Positions 1 through 10,599 of a stretch of DNA of 64,000 nucleotides are shown in pieces. This DNA is from Enterobacter ludwigii (GTDB lineage: Bacteria > Pseudomonadota > Gammaproteobacteria > Enterobacterales > Enterobacteriaceae): the NCBI GenBank assembly GCA_023023105.1, contig CP083824.1:4092001-4156000 (forward strand), read 5' to 3'. The translations under genes were made by a program, and so were the position numbers. Positions within the stretch are counted from its first letter, which is position 1; every line of letters starts with the position of its first letter. A model generated the notes under the pieces. It searched no databases and was not told where the DNA came from. It worked only from the letters and a program-made list of their open reading frames with translations.

Positions 1-388
1 TATCGGTTCTAATCTGCTTACGCTGTTCCGGCGTCAGAACCTGGCTGACATCGAAGTAATATTTCACGCGGTAGTAACGGGTCTGCTCTTCAATTTTGCT
101 GAAGGCAGCAAGCTGACTTTTCACCGTGTTTTCATCCCATTTTCCTGCCTGGAACATATCAATTAGCGCCCGATCCTTTACGCCGGTCATTGGGATCTTG
201 CTGACATTTTGTTCCAGCTGATTATGCAGACCTTCAATCTTCTTAACCTGCTCATTGCTGAGCTTAAGGTGTTGTACCAGTGGATCCTGTGACGGTGACG
301 GAGCGGCTTCCACGTTAGCGGCCTGCGCCGTAAAACTGCATGCTGCCAGCGATACTGCAACCAAAGCAATACGGGTCATTTTCATCAT
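1..388 (-). CDS. Spy/CpxP-like periplasmic protein (partial, C-terminus beyond window)
   Basis: The frame reads from an ATG at 388 to the window edge (129 full codons), so the C-terminus is missing. A Sec signal peptide is visible (residues 1-24, ending SFTAQA). The mature part is helical and charged, with two LTXXQ-type segments, LSNEQ early and LTPEQRKQ late, as in the Spy/CpxP family of periplasmic chaperone/stress proteins. AAGGA lies 7 nt before the chosen ATG; a second ATG follows one codon later. It lies downstream of tdcE on the same strand but behind a terminator, so it is probably a separate unit. Family assignment is by motif only; the exact orthologue is not recognised. Confidence 0.7.
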   Translation of the reverse strand, partial: MMKMTRIALVAVSLAACSFTAQAANVEAAPSPSQDPLVQHLKLSNEQVKKIEGLHNQLEQNVSKIPMTGVKDRALIDMFQAGKWDENTVKSQLAAFSKIEEQTRYYRVKYYFDVSQVLTPEQRKQIRTD

Positions 389-493
389 CTTACTGTCCTT
401 ACATTCTGTTATAGGGAAAAGCAGGAGCATTGTTTTTCAAGAGCGGATGAATATGTGTGAATAATTATATAAACAATTTTGTATGTTTAGCGG

Positions 494-526
494 GCAAAAA
501 AATGCCCCCTGTCAGGAAGGGGGCAT
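494..526 (-). terminator. Rho-independent terminator of tdcABCDE
   Basis: On the minus strand, ATGCCCCC and GGGGGCAT form a perfect 8-bp stem (502-509 and 519-526) followed by seven T residues (495-502 as A on the plus strand). It sits 15 nt past the tdcE stop and closes the tdc operon. Confidence 0.85.
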
Positions 527-540
527 GAAGGCTCATTTCG

Positions 541-2835
541 TCAGATTGACTGAGTGAACGTTCGCGAAATCACATCCTGCTGCTGCTCACGCGTCAGCGC
601 ATTAAAGCGCACCGCATACCCTGAAACGCGAATCGTCAGGTTTGGGTAATTCTCCGGATGCGCAATGGCATCCAGGAGCATTTCCCGGTTCATGACGTTG
701 ACGTTCAGATGCTGTCCGCCTTCGATAGCCGCTTCGTGGTGGAAGTAGCCGTCCAGTAGCCCCACCAGGTTGGTTTTGCGCACCAGTTCGTCCTTACCCA
801 GCGCCTGCGGCACAATCGAGAAGGTATAGGAGATGCCGTCTTTCGCATAGGTGAACGGTAGCTTGGCAACCGACGTCAGCGAAGCCACCGCCCCTTTTCT
901 GTCGCGGCCGTGCATCGGGTTCGCGCCTGGGGCAAACGGCGTGCCGCCGCGGCGTCCGTCCGGCGTGTTCCCGGTCTTCTGGCCGTACACCACGTTAGAG
1001 GTGATGGTGAGAATCGACTGGGTCGGTACTGCATTTCGGTAGGTTGGCAGCGCCTGAATTTTTTTCATAAAGCGCTCGACCAGATCGCAGGCAATACTGT
1101 CCACGCGGTCGTCATTGTTGCCGTACTGCGGGTAATCACCTTCAATCACGAAATCAACCGCCAGACCGGTATGGTCACGCACCGGTTTCACCGCGGCATA
1201 TTTAATGGCCGACAGGGAGTCCGCCGCTACCGACAGGCCGGCAATGCCGCAGGCCATGGTGCGGTATACGTCCCGGTCGTGTAGCGCCATCAGCGAGGCT
1301 TCGTAGCTGTACTTATCATGCATGTAGTGAATGAGATTCAGCGCGCTGATGTACTGCACCGCCAGCCAGTCCATAAAGTGATCGAGGCTCGCCATCACGG
1401 TATCGTAATCCAACACTTCATCCAGCAACGGCTCGGTTTTCGGGCCCACCTGGATCTTCAGTTTCTCATCCATCCCGCCGTTGATTGCGTACAGCAGCGT
1501 TTTCGCCAGGTTGGCGCGGGCGCCAAAGAACTGCATCTGCTTGCCGATCACCATCGGACTGACGCAGCAGGCTATCGCGTAGTCGTCACTGTTGAAGTCG
1601 GCCCGCATCAGGTCGTCGTTCTCATACTGCAGCGACGAGGTGACGATCGACACCTGCGCGGCATATTTCTTGAACGCAATCGGCAGTTTTTCAGACCAGA
1701 GGATCGTCAGGTTTGGCTCCGGCGCTGGTCCCATGGTGTGCAGGGTGTGTAAATAGCGGAAGCTGTTTTTGGTCACCAGCGTGCGCCCATCCAGCCCCAT
1801 GCCGCCGATCACTTCCGTCGCCCAGATCGGATCGCCGGAGAAGAGCGTATCGAACTCCGGCGTACGCAGGAAACGCACCATGCGGATCTTCATAATGAAG
1901 TGGTCGATCAACTCCTGTGCCTGGACCTCATTCAGACGCCCGGCCCGCATGTCACGTTCAATATAAATATCGAGGAACGAGGCCGTACGCCCCAGCGACA
2001 TCGCCCCGCCATTTTGAGATTTCACCGCCGCCAAGTAGGCAAAGTAAACCCACTGCACAGCTTCCTGGGCATTCATCGCCGGACGAGAAATATCAAAGCC
2101 ATAGTTCGCCGCCATCTGCTGGATCTGCAGCAGCGCACGCTTGTGTTCCGCCAGCTCTTCGCGCAGGCGGATCGTCGCCTCCAGATCTTCGCCGCGCTCC
2201 AGCCTACCCTGCAGATCCGCAAACTGAAGTTCGCGCTCGCGCACCAGATAAGCGATCCCGTACAACGCCACGCGGCGGTAATCGCCGATGATGCGTCCGC
2301 GCCCGTAGCCGTCCGGCAAACCGGTCAACACGCCGGATTTACGGCAGCGCATCATCTCCGGCGAATAGACGTCAAACACGCCCTGGTTATGGGTTTTACG
2401 CAGGTCGGTAAACAGGTATTCAAACTGCGGATCCATTTCGCGGCCATAGGCTTCGAACGAGCTGCGGATCATGTTGATCCCGCCATACGGATGCAGGGCG
2501 CGCTTGAGCGGTTTGTCAGTCTGCAGGCCGACAATGGTCTCCAGATCCTGGTCGATATATCCAGGCCCATGCGCGGTAATCGTGGTGGCGATGTTAGTAT
2601 CAAAATCCACCGGGGCATGGGTGGCATTCTCCTGGCGAATGCCGACCATTACCTTCTGCCAGAGCGCCGTCGTTGCAGGCGTCGCCTGCGCGAGGAAAGC
2701 TTCATCGCCTTCATAAGGGGTGTAGTTATGCTGAATAAAATCGCGGACGTTGACGGCGTTTTTCCATTCTTCACCGCGAAACCCGGCCCATGCGTCGCTG
2801 TAGGGCGCGACGCCTGTATCAATCGTTACTTTCAT
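541..2835 (-). CDS. tdcE: 2-ketobutyrate/pyruvate formate-lyase TdcE
   Basis: A glycyl-radical enzyme that cleaves 2-ketobutyrate (or pyruvate) with CoA to propionyl-CoA (acetyl-CoA) and formate in anaerobic threonine/serine degradation. The 764-residue length equals E. coli TdcE. The tandem catalytic cysteines are at 423-424 (IACCVSP). The C-terminal glycyl-radical loop RVSGYAVRF carries the radical glycine at about residue 739. It is the last gene of tdcABCDE, 15 nt after tdcD, and a terminator follows directly. It depends on an activating radical-SAM enzyme encoded elsewhere. The tdcG and tdcF genes that follow in E. coli are absent. Confidence 0.96.
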   Translation of the reverse strand: MKVTIDTGVAPYSDAWAGFRGEEWKNAVNVRDFIQHNYTPYEGDEAFLAQATPATTALWQKVMVGIRQENATHAPVDFDTNIATTITAHGPGYIDQDLETIVGLQTDKPLKRALHPYGGINMIRSSFEAYGREMDPQFEYLFTDLRKTHNQGVFDVYSPEMMRCRKSGVLTGLPDGYGRGRIIGDYRRVALYGIAYLVRERELQFADLQGRLERGEDLEATIRLREELAEHKRALLQIQQMAANYGFDISRPAMNAQEAVQWVYFAYLAAVKSQNGGAMSLGRTASFLDIYIERDMRAGRLNEVQAQELIDHFIMKIRMVRFLRTPEFDTLFSGDPIWATEVIGGMGLDGRTLVTKNSFRYLHTLHTMGPAPEPNLTILWSEKLPIAFKKYAAQVSIVTSSLQYENDDLMRADFNSDDYAIACCVSPMVIGKQMQFFGARANLAKTLLYAINGGMDEKLKIQVGPKTEPLLDEVLDYDTVMASLDHFMDWLAVQYISALNLIHYMHDKYSYEASLMALHDRDVYRTMACGIAGLSVAADSLSAIKYAAVKPVRDHTGLAVDFVIEGDYPQYGNNDDRVDSIACDLVERFMKKIQALPTYRNAVPTQSILTITSNVVYGQKTGNTPDGRRGGTPFAPGANPMHGRDRKGAVASLTSVAKLPFTYAKDGISYTFSIVPQALGKDELVRKTNLVGLLDGYFHHEAAIEGGQHLNVNVMNREMLLDAIAHPENYPNLTIRVSGYAVRFNALTREQQQDVISRTFTQSI

Positions 2836-2850
2836 TTGATTCTCGCTTTA

Positions 2851-4059
2851 TCAGGCGTAAGCCGCAGCCGGAGTCACCTGCCCAAGACGAAGGGCATCCA
2901 GCGCGATCATTTTTTCTTCATTGGTAGGGATCACCGCGCAGACCACGCGGGACGAATCGGTGCTAATGACGCGCTCACCCGCACTGCCCGGCAGGGCGTT
3001 TTTAGCCTCGTCGAGGGTGATACCAAAGACCTTGAGATGGTCAGCCACCAGCGCACGGATGAGCCTGGAGTTCTCGCCAATACCGCCGGTGAACACTACG
3101 CCATCCAGACGATGCAGCGATGCCGCATGACCCGCGATATGCCGCGCGATGCGGTGCACAAAAGTGTGTATTGCCAGTTGCGCCCGTTCATTGCCCTCGT
3201 GCCAGGCTTTTTCCAGCGCCCGCAGATCTGAGGAAATCCCGGAGATCCCCAGCAGGCCGGACTCTTTGTTTACCACCCGCTCCAGATCCTCGAATGACTG
3301 ACCCGTTTGCTGGGCAATCCACGCCATTGCGCCAAAATCCACATCGCCACAGCGCGTGCCCATCACCAGCCCTTCCAGCGGCGTCATCCCCATCGAGGTA
3401 TCGACGCTTTCACCGTTGCGCACCGCGCAGATAGACGCCCCGTTGCCGAGATGGGCGATCACCAGGCCGCTGTCATCGGGGGACAGCCCGAGAAGCGTAT
3501 GTGCCTGCCCGGACACATAGCGATGAGAAGTACCGTGGAAGCCGTAGCGACGCACGCCAAGCTCTTCAAAATAGCGATACGGCAACCCGTACAGCCAGGC
3601 ATGCGGTGGCAGCGTCTGATGGAAGCTGGTATCGAACACTGCAACCTGCTGTATACCCGGGAACAGGCGCTCAGCGGCTTCTACACCGCTAAGATTGGCG
3701 TAGTTATGCAGTGGTGCCAGGGGGGAAACCTGACGGATCTGTTCAATCACCTTCTCCGTAATCAGGGTCGACTCGCTGAAGAGGTCGCCGCCATGAGCAA
3801 TGCGATGGCCAATCAAGGCCACGCTGCTCATCAGGTCACGTTTCTCCAGCTCCAGGGCGATGGCAGCCAACGCCCCTTCGTAGTCATGGTGAGCCAGCCT
3901 GACTGGCTCACCCCCATTCACGGAAATAAAGGCTTTTTCAGTGTTGATGCCGTCTGCAATTCCCGTCATCAGGGCATCACAGCTGCTGGCATCGAGCACC
4001 GAAAACTTAACAGAGGACGAACCGCAGTTAATAACCAGTACAACCGGAAACTCAATCAT
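2851..4059 (-). CDS. tdcD: Propionate/acetate kinase TdcD
   Basis: Converts propionyl-phosphate (from propionyl-CoA via phosphotransacetylase) and ADP to propionate and ATP, the energy-yielding end of the tdc pathway. The 402 residues match E. coli TdcD. ASKHA-fold kinase landmarks are present: N-terminal [13 protein letters not shown], then [17 protein letters not shown] and [10 protein letters not shown]. It lies between tdcC and tdcE, with 30 nt and 15 nt gaps, and is translated as part of the same operon. Confidence 0.96.
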   Translation of the reverse strand: MIEFPVVLVINCGSSSVKFSVLDASSCDALMTGIADGINTEKAFISVNGGEPVRLAHHDYEGALAAIALELEKRDLMSSVALIGHRIAHGGDLFSESTLITEKVIEQIRQVSPLAPLHNYANLSGVEAAERLFPGIQQVAVFDTSFHQTLPPHAWLYGLPYRYFEELGVRRYGFHGTSHRYVSGQAHTLLGLSPDDSGLVIAHLGNGASICAVRNGESVDTSMGMTPLEGLVMGTRCGDVDFGAMAWIAQQTGQSFEDLERVVNKESGLLGISGISSDLRALEKAWHEGNERAQLAIHTFVHRIARHIAGHAASLHRLDGVVFTGGIGENSRLIRALVADHLKVFGITLDEAKNALPGSAGERVISTDSSRVVCAVIPTNEEKMIALDALRLGQVTPAAAYA

Positions 4060-4089
4060 GGTGTTACTCCGCTCTTCCTGAGCAATGAC

Positions 4090-5424
<1,335 letters not shown>

Positions 5425-5430
5425 TCACCT

Positions 5431-6420
5431 TTATGCGTCAACGAAGCCGGTAATTTGGGAAACACGGGAGAGGTCAATATTGCCGCCGGAAATAATGCAG
5501 ACGGTTTTGCGGCCCTGAATATAGTGGTCAAGCTTGCCGCTTAATAATGCCGCGCAGGCCAGCGCGCCAGCGCCTTCCGTCACCACTTTATTTCGCTGAA
5601 TAAGGGCAATCATGCTGTTACGAATATCATCTTCGCTGACCAGCACAATGTCATCGACCAGTTCACGAACGATTTCTAAGGTTAATTTACCGGGACGCGA
5701 AACGTCGCAACCGTCGGCTAATGTGCCGGTAACACGATGGTTGGTTATTTCTCCGGCCTGCCAGGAGGCCGCCATCCCGTGAACGTTTTCAGACTGTACG
5801 CCGATAATATTAATGGTCGGGTTGATGGATTTAATCGCGGTGGCAATCCCGGCAATTAATCCGCCGCCGCCGATAGGGACAATCACGTTATCGACGTCGT
5901 ACAAATCTTCGAGGATTTCCAGACCGATAGTGCCCTGGCCGGCGATCACTTTCGGATCGTCATAAGGTGGAATAAAAATACGCCCCTCCATCTCAACGAT
6001 TTCGCTCACTTTGGCGATGGTGTCGTTGAAATTATCACCGTGCAGCACGACTTCCGCCGAGTAGTCGCGCGTCGCGGCCACTTTGGATTTCGGCGCGCCC
6101 ATTGGCATTACAACTTTGCCGTCGATGCCGAGCATGGCGCAGGAAAGAGATACCCCCTGCGCATGGTTTCCCGCGGAGCAGGCAACAACTCCTTTGCGTT
6201 TTTCAGCGTCAGTCAATGAGCTTAATTTGTTAAACGCGCCGCGGATCTTAAACGAACCGGTACGCTGCATGTTCTCAAACTTCAGGAATATTTCGCCCTT
6301 ACAACGTTCACTGAGATAATTCGAACGCGGCATGCCAGTTTTATATATTTTACCTGCCAGCCGTTTTCTGGCGTCCTGAATATCTTCAATAGTTACCGGG
6401 AGATCGTAGGTAATATGCAT
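5431..6420 (-). CDS. tdcB: Catabolic threonine dehydratase TdcB
   Basis: A PLP enzyme that deaminates L-threonine to 2-ketobutyrate and ammonia (and serine to pyruvate); the E. coli enzyme is AMP-activated. The Schiff-base lysine is K58 in [11 protein letters not shown], and the phosphate-binding glycine loop IGGGGLIAG is present. Length is 329, as in E. coli. An upstream in-frame ATG exists at 6444, but the MHITYDLP start at 6420 is preferred because GAGG lies 6 nt before it and it matches the family N-terminus. Confidence 0.95.
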   Translation of the reverse strand: MHITYDLPVTIEDIQDARKRLAGKIYKTGMPRSNYLSERCKGEIFLKFENMQRTGSFKIRGAFNKLSSLTDAEKRKGVVACSAGNHAQGVSLSCAMLGIDGKVVMPMGAPKSKVAATRDYSAEVVLHGDNFNDTIAKVSEIVEMEGRIFIPPYDDPKVIAGQGTIGLEILEDLYDVDNVIVPIGGGGLIAGIATAIKSINPTINIIGVQSENVHGMAASWQAGEITNHRVTGTLADGCDVSRPGKLTLEIVRELVDDIVLVSEDDIRNSMIALIQRNKVVTEGAGALACAALLSGKLDHYIQGRKTVCIISGGNIDLSRVSQITGFVDA

Positions 6421-6536
6421 AATATCCTCGTTATAATAATTCATTCTTTTCGGGCAAAGTCAGGGTATCAGAGCATCAATAAAATATACTCTGGGTGTTT
6501 TAAAACAGATTTAATGCTTATCGGATTTTTATTACA

Positions 6537-7457
6537 TCATCGTCGTCTTTCACTGGTGAGTGATGCATATTGTTTTGCCAGCTCCACTAATACTGACGCT
6601 GATTTTTTAATTCTGTAATTTTTCGACCACACGGCGGCATAACGCGCCACGGGTAATTCATCTTCCACTGGCAGGACAATAAACTGATCGGAACCGAACG
6701 GTGCAATCATGTCGCGGGGAATGACCGTCAAATAATCGGCATTCAGCACAAGGTTATAAATGGTGACAACGGAATCGGTCTGGACGATGTTTTCAATGCT
6801 GATGTGATTGTCTTGCAGGGTGGTCAGGAGTTCTTTGTAGTAGCCCATATCGGTTTGCGGCATCACCCACTGCTCATGTGTGAGCGATGCCAGTGTTGTC
6901 GAACCGGTGCACGTTCGTGTTTTACTGGCGACGAGTACAAACTCGGACTCAAACAGCGGTTCAACATGCAGATCCTGCAGAAGCATTTCATCGCTCAGCG
7001 TTCCGATGGCGAAATCCAGTCGACCGTCGCGAATGGCCGGGAGGAAGGATGACAGCTGCGCTTCATACATTGAGACACGCGCTTTCGGGAACACTTCCTT
7101 GAATTTTTTGATCATTTCGGAAAGGAAGGTAAAGCCGATCAGAGACGGATAGCCAAAGGAGACATCCATAACGGTGCTGAAACTCAGGCTGTTGATCTCG
7201 CTCACCATGTTTTTCATCTCACGCGTGATCGACTCTGAGTATGAGAGCAGAACCTGGCCTGCGGCAGTCAGTTTTACGCCGGTGTTTTTACGCACCATCA
7301 CTTCAACACCGAAGTAGGACTCGATATCGCTGATGATTTTGCTGACCGCGGGTTGTGTCAGACCCAGTTGTCTTGCCGCAGAACCTATGGAGCCACTTTT
7401 AATGACTTCCTGAAATACCACGAGGTGCTGTGTTTTCGGTAGAATAATAGTGCTCAT
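6537..7457 (-). CDS. tdcA: LysR-type activator TdcA of the tdc operon
   Basis: The transcriptional activator and first gene of its own operon. An N-terminal winged HTH occupies about residues 8-65 (SIGSAARQLGLTQPAVSKII) and a LysR substrate-binding domain fills the rest. The 306 residues are slightly shorter than E. coli TdcA (312) because the C-terminus ends in SERRR. The promoter in front carries a CRP site. The gap to tdcB is 116 nt. No tdcR homologue is seen upstream. Confidence 0.94.
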   Translation of the reverse strand: MSTIILPKTQHLVVFQEVIKSGSIGSAARQLGLTQPAVSKIISDIESYFGVEVMVRKNTGVKLTAAGQVLLSYSESITREMKNMVSEINSLSFSTVMDVSFGYPSLIGFTFLSEMIKKFKEVFPKARVSMYEAQLSSFLPAIRDGRLDFAIGTLSDEMLLQDLHVEPLFESEFVLVASKTRTCTGSTTLASLTHEQWVMPQTDMGYYKELLTTLQDNHISIENIVQTDSVVTIYNLVLNADYLTVIPRDMIAPFGSDQFIVLPVEDELPVARYAAVWSKNYRIKKSASVLVELAKQYASLTSERRR

Positions 7458-7484
7458 AATATTCTGCGCTTATTTCCCTATGAC

Positions 7485-7540
7485 GGGGTGGATTCTACTC
7501 AATATTGTTTAAAGGGGTATGTGCTGTTACTCACAATTTG
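7485..7540 (-). promoter_or_regulatory. CRP-dependent tdc promoter
   Basis: On the minus strand a near-consensus CRP site (TGTGA-GTAACA-GCACA, 7520-7535) lies upstream of a -10 candidate TAGAAT (7492-7497). This implies a start near 7485. The CRP centre is then about 42 bp upstream with a poor -35, a class II arrangement. E. coli tdc is known to be CRP-dependent and anaerobically induced; the positions here are read from sequence. Confidence 0.7.
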
Positions 7541-7590
7541 CTTTTCAGGACCGCTAGCCCTCCGTGCAAAACACCACAAAATAACCTAAT

Positions 7591-7603
7591 TATCAATAAG
7601 TTA
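7591..7603. promoter_or_regulatory. IHF-like site upstream of the tdc promoter
   Basis: The 13-mer at 7591-7603 (TATCAATAAGTTA) fits the IHF consensus WATCAANNNNTTR at every constrained position. It lies about 110 bp upstream of the predicted tdcA start. IHF is a known architectural activator of E. coli tdc. Binding here is inferred from the motif only. Confidence 0.5.
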
Positions 7604-8092
7604 ACACAAATAAAATACGTCGATACGCTGATATTGATCAACAAAAATAGCGGTAATAAATTTATTTTATGGCGATAACCCTGATAAATTTCTTTGGTCT
7701 AAAAAAATCAATAAAGGCTATCTTTCAGGCAATTAAAGGGCAATTAATAACCATTATTTGATTACAACATTTTTTCAATTTATCAAATTTTTCAGGGCTG
7801 AATTTTCGGGTTACTGAAAAAGAGTGGAATGCATCACATATTCACGGGGTAAATGTATTTGATTTCTAAATACGCATATCAAATCAGAAAACATTAGAGA
7901 TCATAATGACAATATTCATAACAAACCCATAACACTGAGAATTCAGCATTTCTTAGCGTGAAATTTTGTGATTTCGATCCTCTACCGAGCCAGGATTGAG
8001 TTATTAACCAATAAAATAGTGAAATGTGCTTAGCGTCGCAATTTTGAGAATTGATGTCATTTGTAAACATGAGCAGGGTGGTACTGAAAGCA
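7604..8092. other. AT-rich non-coding stretch between tdcA control region and rnpB terminator
   Basis: About 490 bases of AT-rich DNA. An 88-codon frame on the minus strand (7894-8160) has no ribosome site, no recognisable composition, and runs through the rnpB terminator and repeat, so it is not called. In E. coli this interval holds tdcR, yhaB and yhaC; none is recognised here. Confidence 0.5.
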
Positions 8093-8116
8093 AAAACCCC
8101 GCCGAAGCGGGGTTTT
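8092..8116 (-). terminator. Original rnpB terminator, stranded by the islet
   Basis: A perfect 10-bp stem (8093-8102 with 8107-8116, loop CGAA) ends in T residues on the minus strand. The E. coli rnpB terminator has the same kind of GC stem with a TTCG loop just past the mature 3' end. Here it directly follows the copy of the rnpB 3' end at 8112-8142, about 4 kb from the rest of rnpB. It also ends minus-strand transcription from the islet. Confidence 0.8.
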
Positions 8117-8142
8117 AAAAGAAGTTGAAGCTGACCGATAAG
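8112..8142. repeat. Left direct repeat (copy of rnpB 3' end), putative att site
   Basis: 31 bases identical, but for one mismatch, to 12176-12206, which contains the true 3' end of rnpB. The stretch includes the rnpB-derived core GAAGCTGACCGATAAG. After position 8142 the two copies diverge (GCGG against CCGG). The pair brackets the islet and is best explained as attachment sites produced by site-specific integration into rnpB. Confidence 0.85.
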
Positions 8143-8251
8143 GCGGCTTCGTTCAACCATACGTCAGGCATCTACAGCGCTGGGGTTGTCGTGTGCCGCA
8201 GACTGTATCGCTGTTTGTGTTACAGTGCAAATTCATCGAATGAAGCACTTT

Positions 8252-8668
8252 TCACACCCAGCCATGCCTAATTGCTAACATTTGCAACACACCAATGATA
8301 AAAAACAACAGACTGACAACCGCCAAGTATATCTCCACGTAGAACGGGCCAATAAGCCGTTTTGGTAGCCCACGTATAAAGTCCTTGTCATCGTTTTTGG
8401 TCAGGATTGAGCTTTTATTCCACAACAGCGGCATGTATATAAAACTCACTTTTGTGCTGTATGCTACTTTGACATAAAGCGTGTTGACGTTCTCGAACAG
8501 CAATACAGCATCGGGCAGACTACCGTATTTTTCTTTGTACAGGATGCAGATCTCTTTAAATCTATCCCTGTTCAGAACTGAGGCTATGATACTGGCTATA
8601 CCGAAGCCGAAAGCAAGTGCTCCGATGATTACTGTTGCCTTGGCACTAAGTAGATCATTAATGGTCAT
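8252..8668 (-). CDS. Second (orphan) membrane immunity-like protein, paralogue of the adjacent gene
   Basis: 138 residues with one hydrophobic segment near each end (about 12-33 and 113-133) and a charged middle. It is clearly homologous to the product of 8772-9176: SLPDAVLLFENVN, MPLLWNKSSILTKNDDK and DFIRGLPKR are shared, while the N-terminal membrane segment differs. Its ATG overlaps the end of a 31-codon effector-tail relic (8658-8753) in the same way that the other copy overlaps the intact effector. I read it as the immunity gene of a displaced effector variant. No named family is recognised. The region 8143-8251 downstream holds nothing I can support. Confidence 0.75.
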   Translation of the reverse strand: MTINDLLSAKATVIIGALAFGFGIASIIASVLNRDRFKEICILYKEKYGSLPDAVLLFENVNTLYVKVAYSTKVSFIYMPLLWNKSSILTKNDDKDFIRGLPKRLIGPFYVEIYLAVVSLLFFIIGVLQMLAIRHGWV

Positions 8669-8753
8669 TGCTTATAACCTCATATAGAGATTCACCAACG
8701 AAGCCACCGAACGCAGATGTGGCTTTATCGCTCCCATATGCAATAGTAAAGCC
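8658..8753 (-). pseudogene. Relic of an effector C-terminus in front of the orphan immunity gene
   Basis: Between the two immunity-like genes an open stretch reads GFTIAYGSDKATSAF...GESLYEVISNDH then stop. It aligns with the last ~35 residues of the intact effector (GGIAYGTDKALSQL...GEKLGLYEATSND). A stop codon precedes it directly and there is no start, so it cannot be a gene on its own. The frame ends across the ATG of the second immunity gene, preserving the effector/immunity junction. This supports tip displacement by recombination or tandem duplication. Confidence 0.8.
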
Positions 8754-8771
8754 CTACAATGGACGCGCCTT

Positions 8772-9176
8772 TCACACCCAACCGCGTTTTATCGCCAGCA
8801 TCAAAATCCCAGCAATGACAAAAAAAACTATACTAATCAGACCAAGAATTGCCTCTACATAAAATGGTCTGATAATCCGTTTCGGTAGTCCCCGGATGAA
8901 ATCTTTATCATCATTTTTGGTCAGTATTGAGCTTTTATTCCATAATAGCGGCATGATTATGAACTGTGTTTTTATGCCGTATGCGCCCTTGAAGTAAAGC
9001 GAGTTAACGTTTTCGAACAGTAATACGGCATCGGGAAGACTGCCAAACTTCTCTTTGTATAGCTGGCAGACCTCCTTAAATCTCTTCCTGTTCAGCAGTG
9101 AGGCTATAACGCTGGCTATCAAGAATGATAAGCCTATAAGCATAATTATTATAAAAATTATTTTTATATCAATCAT
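8772..9176 (-). CDS. Membrane immunity-like protein next to the PAAR effector
   Basis: 134 residues from an ATG at 9176 that overlaps the effector stop (ATGATTGA), with GAGG about 8 nt upstream; a longer frame from 9212 exists but has no ribosome site. Two hydrophobic segments are predicted (about residues 4-28 and 109-130) around a charged central part. Position directly downstream of, and translationally overlapping, a predicted toxin, together with small size and membrane topology, indicates a cognate immunity protein. The paralogue at 8252-8668 shares the middle section. Function is inferred from context; no named family recognised. Confidence 0.78.
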   Translation of the reverse strand: MIDIKIIFIIIMLIGLSFLIASVIASLLNRKRFKEVCQLYKEKFGSLPDAVLLFENVNSLYFKGAYGIKTQFIIMPLLWNKSSILTKNDDKDFIRGLPKRIIRPFYVEAILGLISIVFFVIAGILMLAIKRGWV

Positions 9177-10599
9177 TGCTGGTTGCCTCATAAAGACCAA
9201 GTTTTTCCCCAATGAACTCGCCAGTAGCCCCGGACAATTGGCTTAGAGCTTTATCAGTTCCGTATGCTATCCCTCCACTAACCCCAATCGTGCAAAGTAG
9301 TGCTCCAGCGCCAGCAGCCTCAATGGTTGCGGCACCCAGCACTACTGCGCAGATTGAACTTGCTGCACTTCCCTGGAGAATTCTACTTGCTAAAGCTCCC
9401 CCAGCTAAGCTACCCGCAAACTCACCAATGGAGGTAAACGAGGTTTTCGCACACTCTCGCCCTACAGTGCAGGCTTCGGTGATCTTCGCGGCGGTATCAA
9501 AGGCAGAAAGGCCGATGCCAATCTTCCCGGCGGTTTCCATCCATTTGACGTACTTCGCCAGCTTCTCGATGTGTGTTGCGTAACCTTCGATATCGCTAAC
9601 ACCTGTTTCATTCCACCGATGAGTGATTGAACGGCTGGACAGACCAAGGGCGCTTTTCAGGTCGGTGTATTCATTGAACATGAAACGATGCTTCATGAAC
9701 ATTTTGAGGACGCTATCGAGTTGACCAAACAGGCGACGGCGTTCAACGAAGAATTGTTCACCGATCAGTGTGCCACTGGTGATGTACTGGTTCTTGTAGG
9801 TTTTCTCGATCTCGACAAGAATTTTCTCTACCTGTTCGAAATACCCCTTAGCAGCCTCGGTTGCTTGTCCTGAATATCCATAAGCATCACTCGCCGTACT
9901 GGCAGCAGCAGCGAACATCTCAATGGTGTCTTTGTGTTTGAAAAGGAAGTTGGCTTGCTGAATTGAAAGAGGGGCTAACGCTGCATCAACTCGCGCTTTC
10001 GCGGCCTGCATGTGGGCAATTTGCTCGCTGTCCTGCTTATCAGGGTCAACCACCAGCATAATAGAACCGGCTTTGTATCTTTCATCCGGGCCGTTAAGTG
10101 TAGCGAATAGTTCCTTTACCCCTGCTGGCGGGTTCTCAGTGAATAGCAGTCGCTGCCAGGCTTCTGTCGTACCACCGTAAGGGATAATGGTAAAACCAGC
10201 GTCGATGCCTGTTTTCTTTTTCGCTACTTGGGCGTGCTGATCTGGTTCTGACTCAATCGGGCCAGGCAGAACAGGAAACTCTACCTTGTGAAAATTGTCT
10301 TTGGCTGTTGTTGACTGGCTCTCAAGTTCATAATCATCATCCCAGTTTGAATTGAGGAATTTAGATTTACAGGGACACGAACTATAACTATGCAGTGTTC
10401 CGGCAATCCTTTTACCATGTATGTCATCATCAAGCCCACCGCAGATACGGTAAAGCCCAGGATGTTTACCACAAGTAACTTTATGCCCTTCGCAGGACAT
10501 ATCTCTGTCAAAGTGCTGGTGGTCGGTCCATCCTTCAGTGATAACGCCACCACATCGTGTCTTATCGCCTCTGAATAAATAGTATCCCTTAACCCCCAT
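9169..10599 (-). CDS. PAAR-domain T6SS effector with hydrophobic C-terminus
   Basis: 476 residues. Residues 1-~85 form a PAAR-type spike-tip domain (GYYLFRGDKTRCGGVITEG, then GHKVTCGKHPG, CGGLDDDIHGKRIAGTLHSY, ending in SCPCKSKF with likely metal-binding His/Cys). A linker (~86-125) and a helical middle follow. Residues ~390-450 form a long hydrophobic glycine/alanine-rich stretch (GEFAGSLAGGALASRIL... GAGALLCTIGVSGGIAYG) before a short charged tail. This resembles membrane-inserting toxins. PAAR proteins sit on the VgrG tip and carry cargo into rival cells; the T6SS itself is not in this window. It starts directly after the upstream PAAR gene. The toxin activity is inferred. Confidence 0.78.
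   Translation of the reverse strand: MGVKGYYLFRGDKTRCGGVITEGWTDHQHFDRDMSCEGHKVTCGKHPGLYRICGGLDDDIHGKRIAGTLHSYSSCPCKSKFLNSNWDDDYELESQSTTAKDNFHKVEFPVLPGPIESEPDQHAQVAKKKTGIDAGFTIIPYGGTTEAWQRLLFTENPPAGVKELFATLNGPDERYKAGSIMLVVDPDKQDSEQIAHMQAAKARVDAALAPLSIQQANFLFKHKDTIEMFAAAASTASDAYGYSGQATEAAKGYFEQVEKILVEIEKTYKNQYITSGTLIGEQFFVERRRLFGQLDSVLKMFMKHRFMFNEYTDLKSALGLSSRSITHRWNETGVSDIEGYATHIEKLAKYVKWMETAGKIGIGLSAFDTAAKITEACTVGRECAKTSFTSIGEFAGSLAGGALASRILQGSAASSICAVVLGAATIEAAGAGALLCTIGVSGGIAYGTDKALSQLSGATGEFIGEKLGLYEATSND

Noticed and set aside
7894..8160. 88-codon minus-strand frame in the tdcA-rnpB interval
   Set aside because: It runs through the rnpB terminator and the att-like repeat, has no ribosome site and no recognisable sequence.
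8143..8251. Possible third effector-tail relic downstream of the second immunity gene
   Set aside because: Reading the minus strand in three frames gave no match to the effector C-terminus.
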